Of a DNA stretch of 64,000 nucleotides, positions 33,907-44,283 are shown in pieces. The translations under genes and the position numbers were made by a program. Position 1 is the stretch's first letter; the number at the start of each line of letters is the position of its first letter. The stretch is from Acanthamoeba lenticulata (taxonomy: Eukaryota; Discosea; Longamoebia; Acanthamoebidae): NCBI GenBank assembly GCA_002179805.1, contig NAVB01001301.1, positions 1-64,000 on the forward strand, written 5' to 3'. The notes beneath the pieces are model-generated. The model saw nothing but the letters and a program-made list of their open reading frames with translations, was not told the DNA's origin and did no database searches.

Positions 33907-35765
33907 TCATGAGTCTGGGGCGGGTTCCTTGCGCTTCCCGAGGAAGCTCAACATGCTCGTCTGCTGCTGCAGCTGCTTGCCTCCATTCTTCTTGCTCGTC
34001 GTGGTAGTAGCCTTCGCCTTCTTCTTTGTGGTTGTGGGCTTGTTGGCTCGCTTTGTCGTCGCTTCCGTGGAGGTTCCCAATGGTGAGGAGGTTGATGGTG
34101 GTGATGACGACGACGGTAGTGATGAAGATAAAGGTGGTGATGAAGATGAAGATGATGACAATGAATGCGGTGGCGACAATGGCCGGGGCACGTCAGTATT
34201 GTCGACGGCGCGCGAGATGATGTTGGTGGCACCGGCGACGGCCTCCTCCGTGACCGAGCGGGTCAATCCGGGCGCCGAGCCCGGCGGCCCGGCGTCGGCC
34301 TGCGCCGTGGCGCGCAGCGGCTGGGTCGTGTAGGTCGTCAGCCGCGTCGCCGCCTCGTGCTGGCGCAGGCCGCCCACGCGCATCGCGCCTTCGTCCTCGT
34401 CATGGTCCTCTGCTTCTTCATCATCATCGTCATCATCGTTGTTGGTGCCTTTGGCCGCGACGGCATCCGAGGCGGCGGCGGCATCAGCGTCCGTATCGAG
34501 GCGTGGCCGCTTGGCAGAGTCGTTCCGGGCGAAGAAGGACCCGAGCTTGGCCTGCCGGCTGCGCCGCTTGGACGAGAGCAGCGGCGGCGAGTGCGGCGGC
34601 AGCGTTGCCTGTTGGCGCAGCGTGATGCTCACCGGACAGTGATCGCTGCCACCCACGAGCCGCATGATCGCCACCTGCCACCATCATCATCATCATGTCA
34701 TTCGCCTCATCAACATGAGTCTCGTCGCCAAGCATGTCGCACAGGATCGAGCGTACGTCAACGACGTCAGACTCGTAGAAGGGTCGATCGACGAGGACGT
34801 AGTCAAGCCGCCAGCCGCGGTTGTCGGCACGCGCGCCTGAGCGTGGAGACCACCAGGTGTAGTGGCCGGTCTCGCCCGGGTGGCGTTCGCGAAAGCAGTC
34901 GACGAAGCCGCTGTCGAGGAAGTCGCTCAGCCACTGGCGCTCCTCTGGCCGGAAGCCGCTGTGGAGCTCGTTGTCGGGGTCCTGGAGTCCGCACACGTTG
35001 ATGAGCGCCACTGGCCAAGCAGAGACGAAGTCATCACAGGGCAAGAGCGACAAAGAACGCACACCTCTGGGTTGTAGATGTCGATCTTGGTGTGTGCGAT
35101 GTTGTAGTCTCCCACGACGATCACGTGCCGCCCTTGCTTACTGCCTCCGCGTTGAAGAGTCAGTCCATAAAGAACGCGATGAAGCGGGAAGAAGAAGAAG
35201 GTGAGTTGATGTACCGCAGTTCGGCGCAGTACTTGCTCACCTCGTTCTGAAAATCACTCTTGAAGGTCAGCCGATCACCCCCTCGCCCGCCATTTGGGAA
35301 GTAGATGTTGAGGAGGACGAAGCTGCCGTGGTCGGTCACCATCACGCGGCCCTCGTCATCCAGCTCTGCGTAGAGGCCTCATTCAGCCAGTTGTCAAACA
35401 AGGCCCCCAAGGCGGCGTGCACGCACCTTTGGCCACACCCAGTCCCTCCTTGGCATCGAGCGTGATGCCCTCTCGTGCGTACGTGCTGTGCTGGCAACGT
35501 CAGGCGAACTGCAGAGATGGGCGAGGGAGGGACCGTGGGACGCGCACCAGACGCCCGAGTAGCCCTGCTTCACCTTGCAGGTAGCAAAGAATGCCTCGTA
35601 GCCCGGGACTTGAGTGAGATCGTCTGTGAGCATCTTTTCGTTGATTTTCGTCTCTTGCAGACAGATAATGTCAGCGCCCAAGTCTTTGAAGAATGCACCG
35701 AGCGTGGACGGCATCTTCTTCGCGATTGCACGTAATCCATTCACATTCCAAGTAATGATCTTCAT
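33907..35765 (-). CDS. AP endonuclease (ExoIII type) with two PCNA-binding boxes
   Basis: Six exons: 35765-35548, 35485-35427, 35365-35215, 35140-35065, 34981-34757 and 34674-33907, 498 residues. The catalytic EEP fold is complete: MKIITWNVNGLRAI, CLQETKI (metal ligand Glu), GYSGVCTYARE, GDYNIAHTKIDIYNP, GWRLDYVLV and GGSDHCPVSI, which carries the Asp-His pair. The enzyme cuts the backbone 5' to abasic sites in base-excision repair. Beyond about residue 265 is a tail absent from bacterial ExoIII: QAKLGSFF (284-291) and QTSMLSFL (481-488) both fit the PIP box Q-x-x-[LIM]-x-x-[FY]-[FYL]. Between them is an Asp/Glu- and Ser-rich stretch and a Lys-rich stretch. A PIP box recalls eukaryotic APE2, but the GRF zinc finger of APE2 is not seen. 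Exon 5's donor was chosen because it restores the family spacing before SDH. Confidence 0.9.
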
Positions 35766-35867
35766 GCTGCACTGCTGTAAACCATTCCAACGGCCCCGGT
35801 CGGTGCTTGATCTTGTGTTAACTTTATTCTGCAGTTTTCTATTTGAATTTTGCCCAAAGCTGAGCTG

Positions 35868-36596
35868 TTACAGTTCTTGGTCCAACCAGACCTCTTCAGC
35901 TGTCGGCTGTGGGGTCAACCGGAAGAGAGATCTCTTTATCGTAGCAAAGTGAAGGCCGAAGAGTAGCGTGCTAAACAATGCCACGCTGCTCCATCCCACT
36001 ATCAATCCGACAAGCCACAGTTCCAGCCGCGGCCGGGACCACTGAACCTTCAATCGGTCATGTGCGTCGAACCAGCACTTCTCAACATCTCGCACCTGGA
36101 TGCCGCAGGTAAGTGAATCGGCACAAAATATAGGCATCTGTTCATACCTGATGGTTGGCCAGTGTTTTGTTGGCATACTGATAAGAAACGCCAGGGCGGT
36201 GATTGATTGTAGACACCACCCACTCTCCTTCCGCCCAATACCGAACCTGATTGAGCATGTGAGCCAACTGTGGCGTGTAGAACATGCGACGTGCCTTCCA
36301 CCCAACGGTGTAGCAGGAGTGCATGCTTGATTGAAAGATACAGGTGTGCTGCTCCAGCAACGCCTCCATCACCGTACAAGTGGTAGCTATCAGAGCATTT
36401 GCAGAGTGTTCTGATACATACTCTGCGGTACGGTCAGGGTGAGCTGGTGCAGGTGCTTTGAGTAGGGGAAAGACGTACTGAATGTCGAGTAACTTGCCAT
36501 GCACACAGCCACCAGAAGAAAGCTCCTTACGGACCCCTCAATCAAGCAGAACTTATGATTGAAGACTGGAGTAGAAGGATGCAGTTGCATGTACAT
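35868..36596 (-). CDS. Orphan membrane protein with N-terminal and C-terminal hydrophobic segments
   Basis: Three exons: 36596-36479, 36422-36148 and 36095-35868, 206 residues. An N-terminal hydrophobic stretch (VRSFLLVAVCMASYSTF) could be a signal anchor; a second (LWLVGLIVGWSSVALFSTLL) is a probable TM helix near the C-terminus, followed by a short polar tail ending EEVWLDQEL. The central region has several cysteines (TTCTVMEALLEQHTC, MHSCYTVGW) that may be disulfide bonded if lumenal. No family recognised. GTACGT and GTATGA donors with in-frame joins support it. Its start is 97 bases from the divergent isochorismatase-like gene, so they probably share a promoter; that spacer's plus strand is purine-rich. 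Confidence 0.65.
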
Positions 36597-36693
36597 GGTG
36601 ATGGAATGTGTTTGTACGCCGAATGGACAAGGAAACTATCAGAAAACAATAGAAAAAAAAGAAGAAAAAGAAGAAAAGAAACAAACTGCCAAG

Positions 36694-37559
36694 ATGCAAG
36701 CAGCGCGCAGGTTGGGCAAGTTGCAGCCGCACTCGTCCGTGCTGATGGTTTGTGATATCCAGGAGCGTTTCCGTCCTGTCATTTCCCACATGCCTTCTGT
36801 GATTCATGTCGCCCGCACAATGGTACGAGATGCACTGCCCCCCCTTCGGCCTGAGCGCCAAACCCACCACGTTCGTTCCTTGCAGGTGAGAGCCGCACCT
36901 TTGCTGCGCTTGCCCGTGCTCGTGACCGAACAGAACCCCAAGCGCCTTGGTCGCACTGGTGTGTACGCAAGTAGTAGTTTTGCGCCCGACTGCTTGCCAC
37001 CTTACCCCGCCAACCTCTTTTTGTGCAGTGTCGGAGCTGGACATCGACCACACCGAGGGCGCGCGTGTGTTCGAGAAGCTCAAGTTCTCGATGCTTACCG
37101 ACGAACTGCGCCAAACTCTCGAGCGCGACCATCCCGACCGCAAGGACGTGCTTCTGCTGGGCATCGAGGTGCGCTTGCACGCCTTGGCCTCTTACGTCTT
37201 GCACGTGCCTCTAATCGTGGTTCTGGCGCAGGCCCACGTGTGCGTGCTGCAAACGGTGCTCGATCTGCTTGAGGGCGGCTACAACGTGCACGTGATCGCC
37301 GACGGCACGTCCTCCTCGCGCCAGGCTGACCGCCTGCTGGCCCTCCAGCGCTTCGCCCAGGCGGGCGCCTTTGTCACGAGCAGCGAGAGCGTCCTCTTCC
37401 AGCTCATGCAGTCCGCCGAACACGAGTCCTTCAAGGTACGAGCCATCATCTCCACAGGGCGATGTCCACGAGTGAGCTGACGTGACGGATGATCCACGGC
37501 AGGCCATCTCGGCTCTGGTGAAGGAGGAAAGGCCGGACGCTGGCCTCTCTCGTCTGTGA
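36694..37559 (+). CDS. Isochorismatase-domain hydrolase (ISOC type)
   Basis: Five exons: 36694-36822, 36886-36958, 37029-37168, 37232-37435 and 37503-37559, 200 residues. Features fit the cysteine-hydrolase fold: MVCDIQERFRP holds the Asp, FEKLKFSML the Lys, and LLGIEAHVCVLQT the nucleophilic Cys of the triad; PVLVTEQNPKRLG and NVHVIADGTSSS are also family marks. Length and the IEAHVC motif are those of human ISOC1/ISOC2-like proteins, whose substrates are unsettled, so a true isochorismatase activity should not be assumed. No targeting signal is obvious; the N-terminus MQAARRLGKLQPHSSV could be a weak mitochondrial presequence. An alternative ATG exists upstream in the same frame. Confidence 0.9.
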
Positions 37560-37694
37560 ACCTCTCCGGAAGTGGAAGAAAGGAAAATGTCGTTGCGTCG
37601 CCTCGTTGGCACACAAAAAAATACAAAACAACCCGATCGCGACCTTTTTCTTGTGTAACACCAGCGGACCAGGCCAAGTGCGAGGGTGTTGTTG

Positions 37695-40404
37695 ATGGAC
37701 TTTGGCTACTCCAGCCAACGTACGTTGCACTTCTCTTCGTTTTCGCACTTGTTCACGTCGTCTTCGTTCTTTTTTTCCGGTGGCCAGCCGCGGCATGGGC
37801 GGCGGTGGTGCTCGCTTTGGTCTTGATGTTGTGCTGGTCGGTCGAAGAGAGCCAAGCACAAGCGTGCATCCCCTACCGGGGCTCACCTGCCACAGGAGGC
37901 AAGTGCGACAGCGTGGTGTCATACTCCAACATCCTCCTCCTTCCCGGCCAAACCTACGATGAGGTATTGCATCGGCGCTTTCTTCCGGTGGCTCCGTAGT
38001 TCCTGCGCTCAATCCGGTTACGTCGCGTTTTCATGTCTGGCCGCGGCAGGCGGACCACGCCACAGCGGCCACCACCAAGCTCCTAGGTGCTTTCGTGCCG
38101 CCTAAGTGCCGCGCGGCAGCCATCCGGTTGGCCTGTTTGGGCGGATTCGTCCAATGCAGCCTTCAAGAGAGCGGACCGACCTGTACGATTCCTCTCTTTC
38201 TCTCTCTCTCTCTCTCTTTGGGACTGTTCACGACTGCTTGTGCTGTGCGTCATCTGATTAGTCCGCACCTCCACAAACAGACGCGCCACCATGTCGGAGT
38301 GTCTGTGATGAGGCAGTGGAGGCCTGCCAGGTCTTCTTGATGTCGCAGAACAAGACCGACCTTCTCCCCAACTGCAGTTTGCCCATTTTCCAAGCCCAGG
38401 CTTGCAACAACGCCTCCCAGTCCGTTGGTATGTCCCACATGTCCTCTTCTCCGACAATATCATGGTCAGGCCTCATGCCCATGCTGGTGCGCATGCGTGT
38501 TTGGTGCCAAACAAAGTGGTGCCCTACAGCCAGGCCGACTGCCCGTACCCGCTCAAGTTCAATGCCAAAGGGACCATCGCCGATCCGAATCAGCCCCTGG
38601 GTTCGCCAGATCAGATCTGCGTGTATCCCTGCCCCGACCCCATGTTCACCAGCTCGGACTGGGACGCCACAGAGGGCTTGCTGATTTCTCTGGGCAGTAC
38701 GTCTCGAGCTGCCCTCCAAGTTGTATACGTCCATTTTATTGTCCACTTTCTCTGTTGAAGCTCACCAATGGTGGGAACAGTCATGTCGTTTGCGATGGTG
38801 CTCTTCCTGATCATCACCTACAGCCTCATGAGACACAAGCGGCGCTTCCCGACATCGTTCCAGATCTGGCTGTGCGTGTCCTCTTTGATCTGCAGCGTCG
38901 GCGTCCTTCTCCCGGTGCTGGTCGGCGGTACATGACGACCAATCCCTCCCTGCTTCTCGGCATGCCTCTTGCTGACGTCATGCTGACACGCTACTCAGGA
39001 ACGAGGCGCACGATCTGCACGTGGGACGATGTCCCGGTGCTCCAGACGTTTGAGCGGGCCAGCGACAATGGCGGCCAGGGCGTCGTCTGTATCATGCAAG
39101 GTGCGGCATTAGCTGTGCTCGTGGCCGATCCGTGCTGTGTCCTCTTCATCATCTTACTCATCCCACATGGTGCAGGCATCTTGGTGCTGTACGGTGGACT
39201 GGCGGGCAGCTGCTGGTGGCTCATGCTCACCGTGACCGGGTTCCAGTTCATCGTGCTCCGGGCGGGCTCGGCTCGATTCAAGACCTTTGTACGCTCAAGA
39301 TGCCTGCCATTCCATTCTCCCTCTCTTTCGACTCACTTCTTGGTGGTGATGATATGGGAGGGCAGCTCAACATCTCGTCTCACGTGGTGGGCTGGGGCGT
39401 GCCCTTGCTCTCGGTCATCATCGGTACCTCTAATAAGAATGCACCAATCGCGATGGGGGCTGATCAGGTCTGATGGACCCGTTCGGGGGATGGGTGCTCA
39501 GGACTCTCTGCGCAAAAGTTCCAAGGCGTCAGCGGAGCAAACACCTGCTTCATCTCCTTCCCCTACGACTGGGCCCTTTGGTATTCTGAAGGTTGGCAGC
39601 CAATGCCCTCGTTCGTGACCACGGCCAACCAGCTCTCATGTTTGTTTCTATGTGGCTTCCACACAGTGCTGTTCAACCTGGTCGTGGGCACCGTCCTGAT
39701 GGTCATCGTCATCTTGCGGGTCTGGCGGGTGCGTAACGCCTACATCATCACCAGCACCACAATCAACTCTGCGTGACCATTGGGGGGGGAGGGCTGCGCG
39801 TAGGTCCAATCACGTCTGCGGGAGGTGAGCCAAACAGTCATCTCCAAGGAGCACCTCATCCGGTTGGCCGGATTGGTCGCTGGCTACTGGTGCCTCTACG
39901 CCTACTTTACCTTCCTGCGCGTCTACGAGGAAGCCATCTCGGTAATCACGCCCATGATGCTTTATCGATGGGTGAGAATTTGAATCTTGTGTGCCGTTCC
40001 TTACTCTTTCTTCTTTTCTTGGGTGCACACAGGATGACCTGGAAGATGCGGTGGCAGAGCAGATCGCATGCGGTGTGGCCACGGGCGAGCCGTGCTCGCT
40101 CTCCACCTCGATGAACAAGGGCGCCTGGTACCCGTCTCTCGTGCCCCGATTAAGGAGAGCCTTGGACTTACCATGCCACAATGGCAGGATGCTGCAAGTG
40201 ATGACGCTGGGCGGTCAGGGAATCATCATCTTCTGCTCGCTGGGTCTGTCCAGAGAACCCTATGTGTTTTGGTACATGCTGCTGAAGAATTGGCGACACC
40301 CCTTGTCCATGCTTGGTTTGTCTGGCGCAACCAAGAGCCACTCCGAGGACAAGTCGTCAAACCTCCAATGTACCTCACAGGACGACGAGGTGTCCCCCTT
40401 GTAA
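37695..40404 (+). CDS. Frizzled/Smoothened-like seven-TM receptor
   Basis: Thirteen exons, about 620-650 residues: 37695-37719, 37788-37963, 38050-38182, 38281-about 38427, about 38534-38696, 38781-38927, 38999-39100, 39176-39288, 39366-39423, 39502-39591, 39667-39728, 39804-39941, 40033-40404. Exon 1 encodes eight residues (MDFGYSSQ) and splices to PAAWAAVVLALVLMLCW, a signal peptide. A Cys-rich FZ-like ectodomain follows, with FVPPKCRAAAIRLACLGGF and the hallmark APPCRSVCDEAVEACQ. CPYPLKF and CVYPCPDPMF lead to TM1. TM segments include IMSFAMVLFLIITYSL, GLAGSCWWLMLTVTGFQFIV, VVGWGVPLLSVIIG, LFNLVVGTVLMVIVIL and GLVAGYWCLYAYFTFLRVYE. Dictyostelium has a large family with this layout and no Wnt; the ligand is unknown. 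No clear KTxxxW motif follows TM7 (LLKNWRHP is nearest). The exon 4/5 junction near 38427-38534 is ambiguous; every other junction is GT-AG and in frame. Confidence 0.85.
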
Positions 40405-40570
40405 GAATAGAAAAAAATGTTAAAAATTTATTTGGGCAACTTTTTTCTTTTTAAAAATGAGAAACTGAGAAATGCTTGGGAGAAAATGTTGCCCACATTA
40501 GCAAACACCACGAAGATGAGCCGGTAGCACACGTACCACAAGTCGGCCAATTTTATTCACTAGTGAAGAT

Positions 40571-42771
40571 ATGGAAGAACCTACGAGTCTCATCACCCCT
40601 CACGGAGACACCCCACTTGAGCTCGTGAACTCACAACGCTGGGGTGCTGCCCAGCGCCAGCGCATGCTGGCCGAGGCCGGCATGCACGTCCTCTTCTTCC
40701 TGGTTGGCCTCGCGCCCTGGCTTCTCGTCAACTCGCTCTTCATGGAGGTGCGTATTCATCTTGTTTTATTGTTCTTCGTCTTCCTAAGTAATGCCGCGTT
40801 GTGCGCAGCTGCCGGTGTTCATTCACAAGCTGCCAGAGGGCAACTCGATCGCGTCGTACCTGATCATCATCATCCAGCTGGGCAACATTATCCCGCTGGC
40901 CTACGTGGTGCTGCGGCAGTACGTGCGCGTCCCCTACGACTGGGTCATCTTAGCCACCCTGGGCTGCGCCATCGCCACCGCCCTCTTGCTGGCGGCCTTC
41001 TGGGACCGCACCGCCTACCTCTTTGGTGCCGACCACAGGTGCGCTTGCCACCCCCCCCCCTTCCCGCGCGCCCCACTCTCAGAGTCCATCTCACTCCCTC
41101 TGGGCATCGCCGTGCTGCCGCCGCAGCGTGGCGCTCATGGCGCTGACCCTCTCGGCGGGCCTCGTGGGCTGCTTTTCGGTGGTCTCCTTCTTCCCGTTCG
41201 CTTCCCTCTTCAAACCCTCCATCACCGCCGCCCTCTCCACCGGCATGGGTACGGCCCCGTTTTATTGTTATTTCTTTTTATTATTAAACCACAAAAAATA
41301 ATTATTATTATTTTTATTAATATTAAAAAAACAGGGATCAACGGGCTGGTGCCGTCGATGATGGCCGTGGCGCAGGACCCAGGCGGGTCGCGCCGCTTCG
41401 CGGTCGGCGTGTTCTTCCTCGCGATCGGGGCGCTGCTGGGCCTGAGCCTGCTCGCCTACGTGGCCATCCTCTTCCTCATGCACTCGGCCCGCGTGCGCCA
41501 CCACTTTCTCGAGAAAGACGACGCCGGGCTGCGCGCCGGCGACGAAGATGACCTCCACAGTCTGGTACAGATGATCCTTCTTCATCATCATCATCATTGT
41601 CACCATCATCATGCGCGCGTGCTGGTGGCAATCCTGCTCAAGGAGGCGGCTCATATGCGCGCGTTTGGCTGTCGCGCTCAAAGTCGTCGCACGCGCCGCA
41701 CGCACGCGCCGTGAAGCAGAACCAGCGCCTGCTGCGGCCCCTCCCGCGGCGGAGCGGCTCCGATTACGTGCCCGTCGATCCCTACTACGTCGCCGGCGAT
41801 GACACGCCCGCCGGGAAGGACCTTGGCCAGAGCACAGGCGACGACGCCCACCATGGCGATCAAGACTGTGCTGGCGCGGAGCCCACCGTCGACCACCTTG
41901 GCGCGCCGCCGGGGCAGTCGTTCACGTCATCGTCGGACACCGCTCGGCCGCTGTCCTCGCTGGCGCTGATACGGCTGCTGGCCAACCCGCTCCTCAGTAC
42001 CGCCGCCACATGCTCGTATGCGCACACGCGCGTGTGTGCGACCACTTACCGCACGCACACGCGCACGCACGCACGCGCAGACCAGTACGGGATATGCCTG
42101 ATGAACTATGTGCTTATCGGGATGTTGCCCTACGCCGTGTCGGGCTACGGCTCGAGCTCCGGGACGTGGCTCATGTGGACCTCGATCGCGGGCACCGTGA
42201 CGGGCGCGCTGGGCCGCTTCGCCTGCTCGTGGTTCCGCTACCCGGGCCTCACCTTGGTCACCCTCGCGCAGGTCATCCTCTTCTTCATCATCGTTAGACT
42301 AACATCAATAACGTCTTGATCAAGTCTGACGCGGCCTCATAGACGCCGCTGTGGGTGTTCCTGATGGTGATCTCGCTCCTGGGCGACCGCCGCCTCGTGC
42401 CGGAGGCCCTCGCCTTCCTCATCGTGCTGGATATCCTTTTTCTTCCCTTCCCTTCCTGAACCTCCTCACGTTCGAGAGATTGTTGATTGCACCTTGACTC
42501 TGCGCACCTAACGCGCTGTTTGCGCTGCTCAACGGGTGGGAGGACACCATGGCCTACATCAAGGTCGCCTCCGAGCATCCTGCGATCGCCGAACGCGCCT
42601 CCACCTTTGTGGCCGCTGCCAACCAGGTACGCGCTCTGCAAAACAAACTCCAAACATGCCAGTGTTTCTGCAAGAACTGTGGGTGATGTGTTTCTTTCAT
42701 TCAACACGCAGCTGGGCGCGTTCACTGGGTCTCTCGTGTCCTTCCTCCTCGTCATGTTCTACCTGGAGTAG
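40571..42771 (+). CDS. Riboflavin transporter, SLC52 family
   Basis: Nine exons: 40571-40747, 40809-41038, 41127-41248, 41335-41564, 41720-41996, 42081-42292, 42343-42430, 42508-42626 and 42712-42771, 504 residues. The start of the transport domain is characteristic: APWLLVNSLFME|LPVFIHKLPEGNSIASYL and IIIIQLGNIIPLAYV. Further TM helices run to the C-terminal GAFTGSLVSFLLVMFYLE. A hydrophilic loop of about 90 residues (exon 5, Asp/Ser/Gly-rich) lies mid-protein, as in SLC52A proteins. Likely a plasma-membrane importer of riboflavin, from family. The intron between exons 7 and 8 has AT-AC ends and a U12-type donor; the others are U2-type. Exon 5 may begin at 41717 or 41720, since two adjacent AG sites are available. 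Confidence 0.88.
42431..42507 (+). other. U12-dependent AT-AC intron in the SLC52-like gene
   Basis: A 77-base intron begins ATATCCTTTT and ends GCGCAC. The donor matches the U12 consensus ATATCCTT exactly. CCTTGAC at 42492-42498 matches the U12 branch-site core, with the branch A 10 bases before the terminal AC. Removing it gives G|CT, coding Ala in ...FLIVLANALFALLNGW with the frame kept; no GT-AG solution is available at this position. Confidence 0.9.
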
Positions 42772-42987
42772 CACCCTCAGCACAGAGAAATACACGACAA
42801 AAGAAGAGACTAACAAAATAAATAATTTTATAATATTTAAAAATTATTTAATTTCAAAATTTACTTTTTTGTCAGATTGCTTTTATGCGGCGGGGGACAT
42901 GGCTAAGGAGCTGGCTCCCTTTCCCTTACAGCTGTCAGCTCACGAATGGCCATGTGCGCACCAAACAGAATCTGAACTTTCCACGTC

Positions 42988-44252
42988 ATGGACGGTAGCC
43001 ACAAGCGTAGCATATCCAAGGGACCTGGTCTGCTTACTGAGGGCGAAGTAGCTGAGTGGACATTGCAACGTCCCATCGAGTATTGCCTCGAGCATGGCGT
43101 TCCTGTGGTTCCACCATTTCAAAGGGCGCAGCTTGTCTCGGCCATCCTGTCCCAGCCAAAGAGGCAAAAGACAGACTCCTGTTCTTCCTCTTCAGTGCTG
43201 TCCTCGACCAACCGCAAGGAGAGAAGAAGTGGTGATGATACTGAGGAAAGAGCTAGAGAGGAAGCAGATGAAGAGGAGGAGCCGGTGGATCTTCACGTTC
43301 CGTTTGTTCATCGTGGCTGCCCTCTCGCCGAACTGGTACCCTTAGCCGGACCTCTAGCAAGCCTTGAAGGTAGCATCTGTTGCCGTTAGTGGCCCTTCAT
43401 GGATGTTTTAACCCCTCTCCTCCAGCCTACGAGTGGCCACTCGTAGTGGGAGACCGCGCATGCCGACTGCTCGTGCAAGCACGAAGACTGTTGGGGCGAG
43501 GTAATCAAAGAAAAAATCCTCAACTATCGGTATGTGACACCACGTCTTGATGTTCTTCATTCTCGAAAGCTTTGAATTGATGTGTTTGCAGCGATGATTT
43601 TCTGCACAATCCCCCGGACGCCCCAGAAAAACCAATGAAGGGCAGTGTTCGTGGGGACGACCTACTTCCTGTGATTCGCAGCCTCGTGGGGCGTCGTTGT
43701 GAGGAGTGGAGTGAGGGTGAGATTGAGAACCTTGCGCAGGCGATTGCTGGGACAGGGTGCCTAGACTTTAGCGCAGCTTCCCCAGAGGCTATTCGAACCT
43801 ACCTCGACATGCGAGAAGAGTTTTACAGGTGAGTAATTACGTCTTCGCCATACAGAGCTTTCATTTAGATCACGGTCGTTTTTTTTTTCATTTCTTTTTG
43901 GAGGCTCATCGATTCGCGTTCAGACTTCCAAGAAAAGATTGATCCATCCTTCCTTGTTATCGACGTTAGTGCTGGTGTTCCCGGTTCGTCCCTTTCTGCG
44001 TTTTGTCAAAGGAGTTCTTTGATGACCTAACTGATATGTCCCTTAGCTGGCCTTCCCGCAACATTGGCAGCGCTCCCTACCGCCTTTCCTGTGGTGTTGG
44101 AGCAAGGGAGGCATTGGTTTATTCGCTGCAGCGCAGCCAATCCGGCCCTACAACGCCAAAAGGCGCACTACGTTGGCGGCTTCATCCAAGGTCGCCTCCC
44201 GGGTGTGCGCGTGTGGCACTTGAACACTTCCTCTCCCCTTGAGTATTGGTGA
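42988..44252 (+). CDS. Orphan 315-residue protein
   Basis: Five exons: 42988-43369, 43487-43529, 43592-43828, 43904-43983 and 44047-44252. All junctions are GT-AG and in frame, and the final protein is 315 residues. The N-terminal 130 residues are partly low complexity, with an acidic run (DDTEERAREEADEEEE). The rest looks globular: DCWGEVIKEKILNYRDDFL, GDDLLPVIRSLVGRRCEEW, LDFSAASPEAIRTYLDMREE, DPSFLVIDVSAGVP, then TLAALPTAFPVVLEQGRHW and HYVGGFIQGRLPGVRVWHL. No domain or motif was recognised, and no TM or signal. Base composition is less GC-rich than neighbours. An alternative exon 2 in another frame (43426-43500) was tested and could not be joined. Its stop is 31 bases from the convergent F-box/LRR gene. 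Confidence 0.7.
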
Positions 44253-44283
44253 TGGACAACAAGTGATGAAGCAACTTCTTCAA

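Noticed and set aside
35475..35735. Short plus-strand frame across the AP endonuclease exons
   Set aside because: Shadow of the minus-strand catalytic exons; no independent features.
43426..43500. Exon reading AYEWPLVVGDRACRLL in the orphan gene
   Set aside because: It can be joined to the previous exon but not in frame to the next. The 43487-43529 exon joins both sides.
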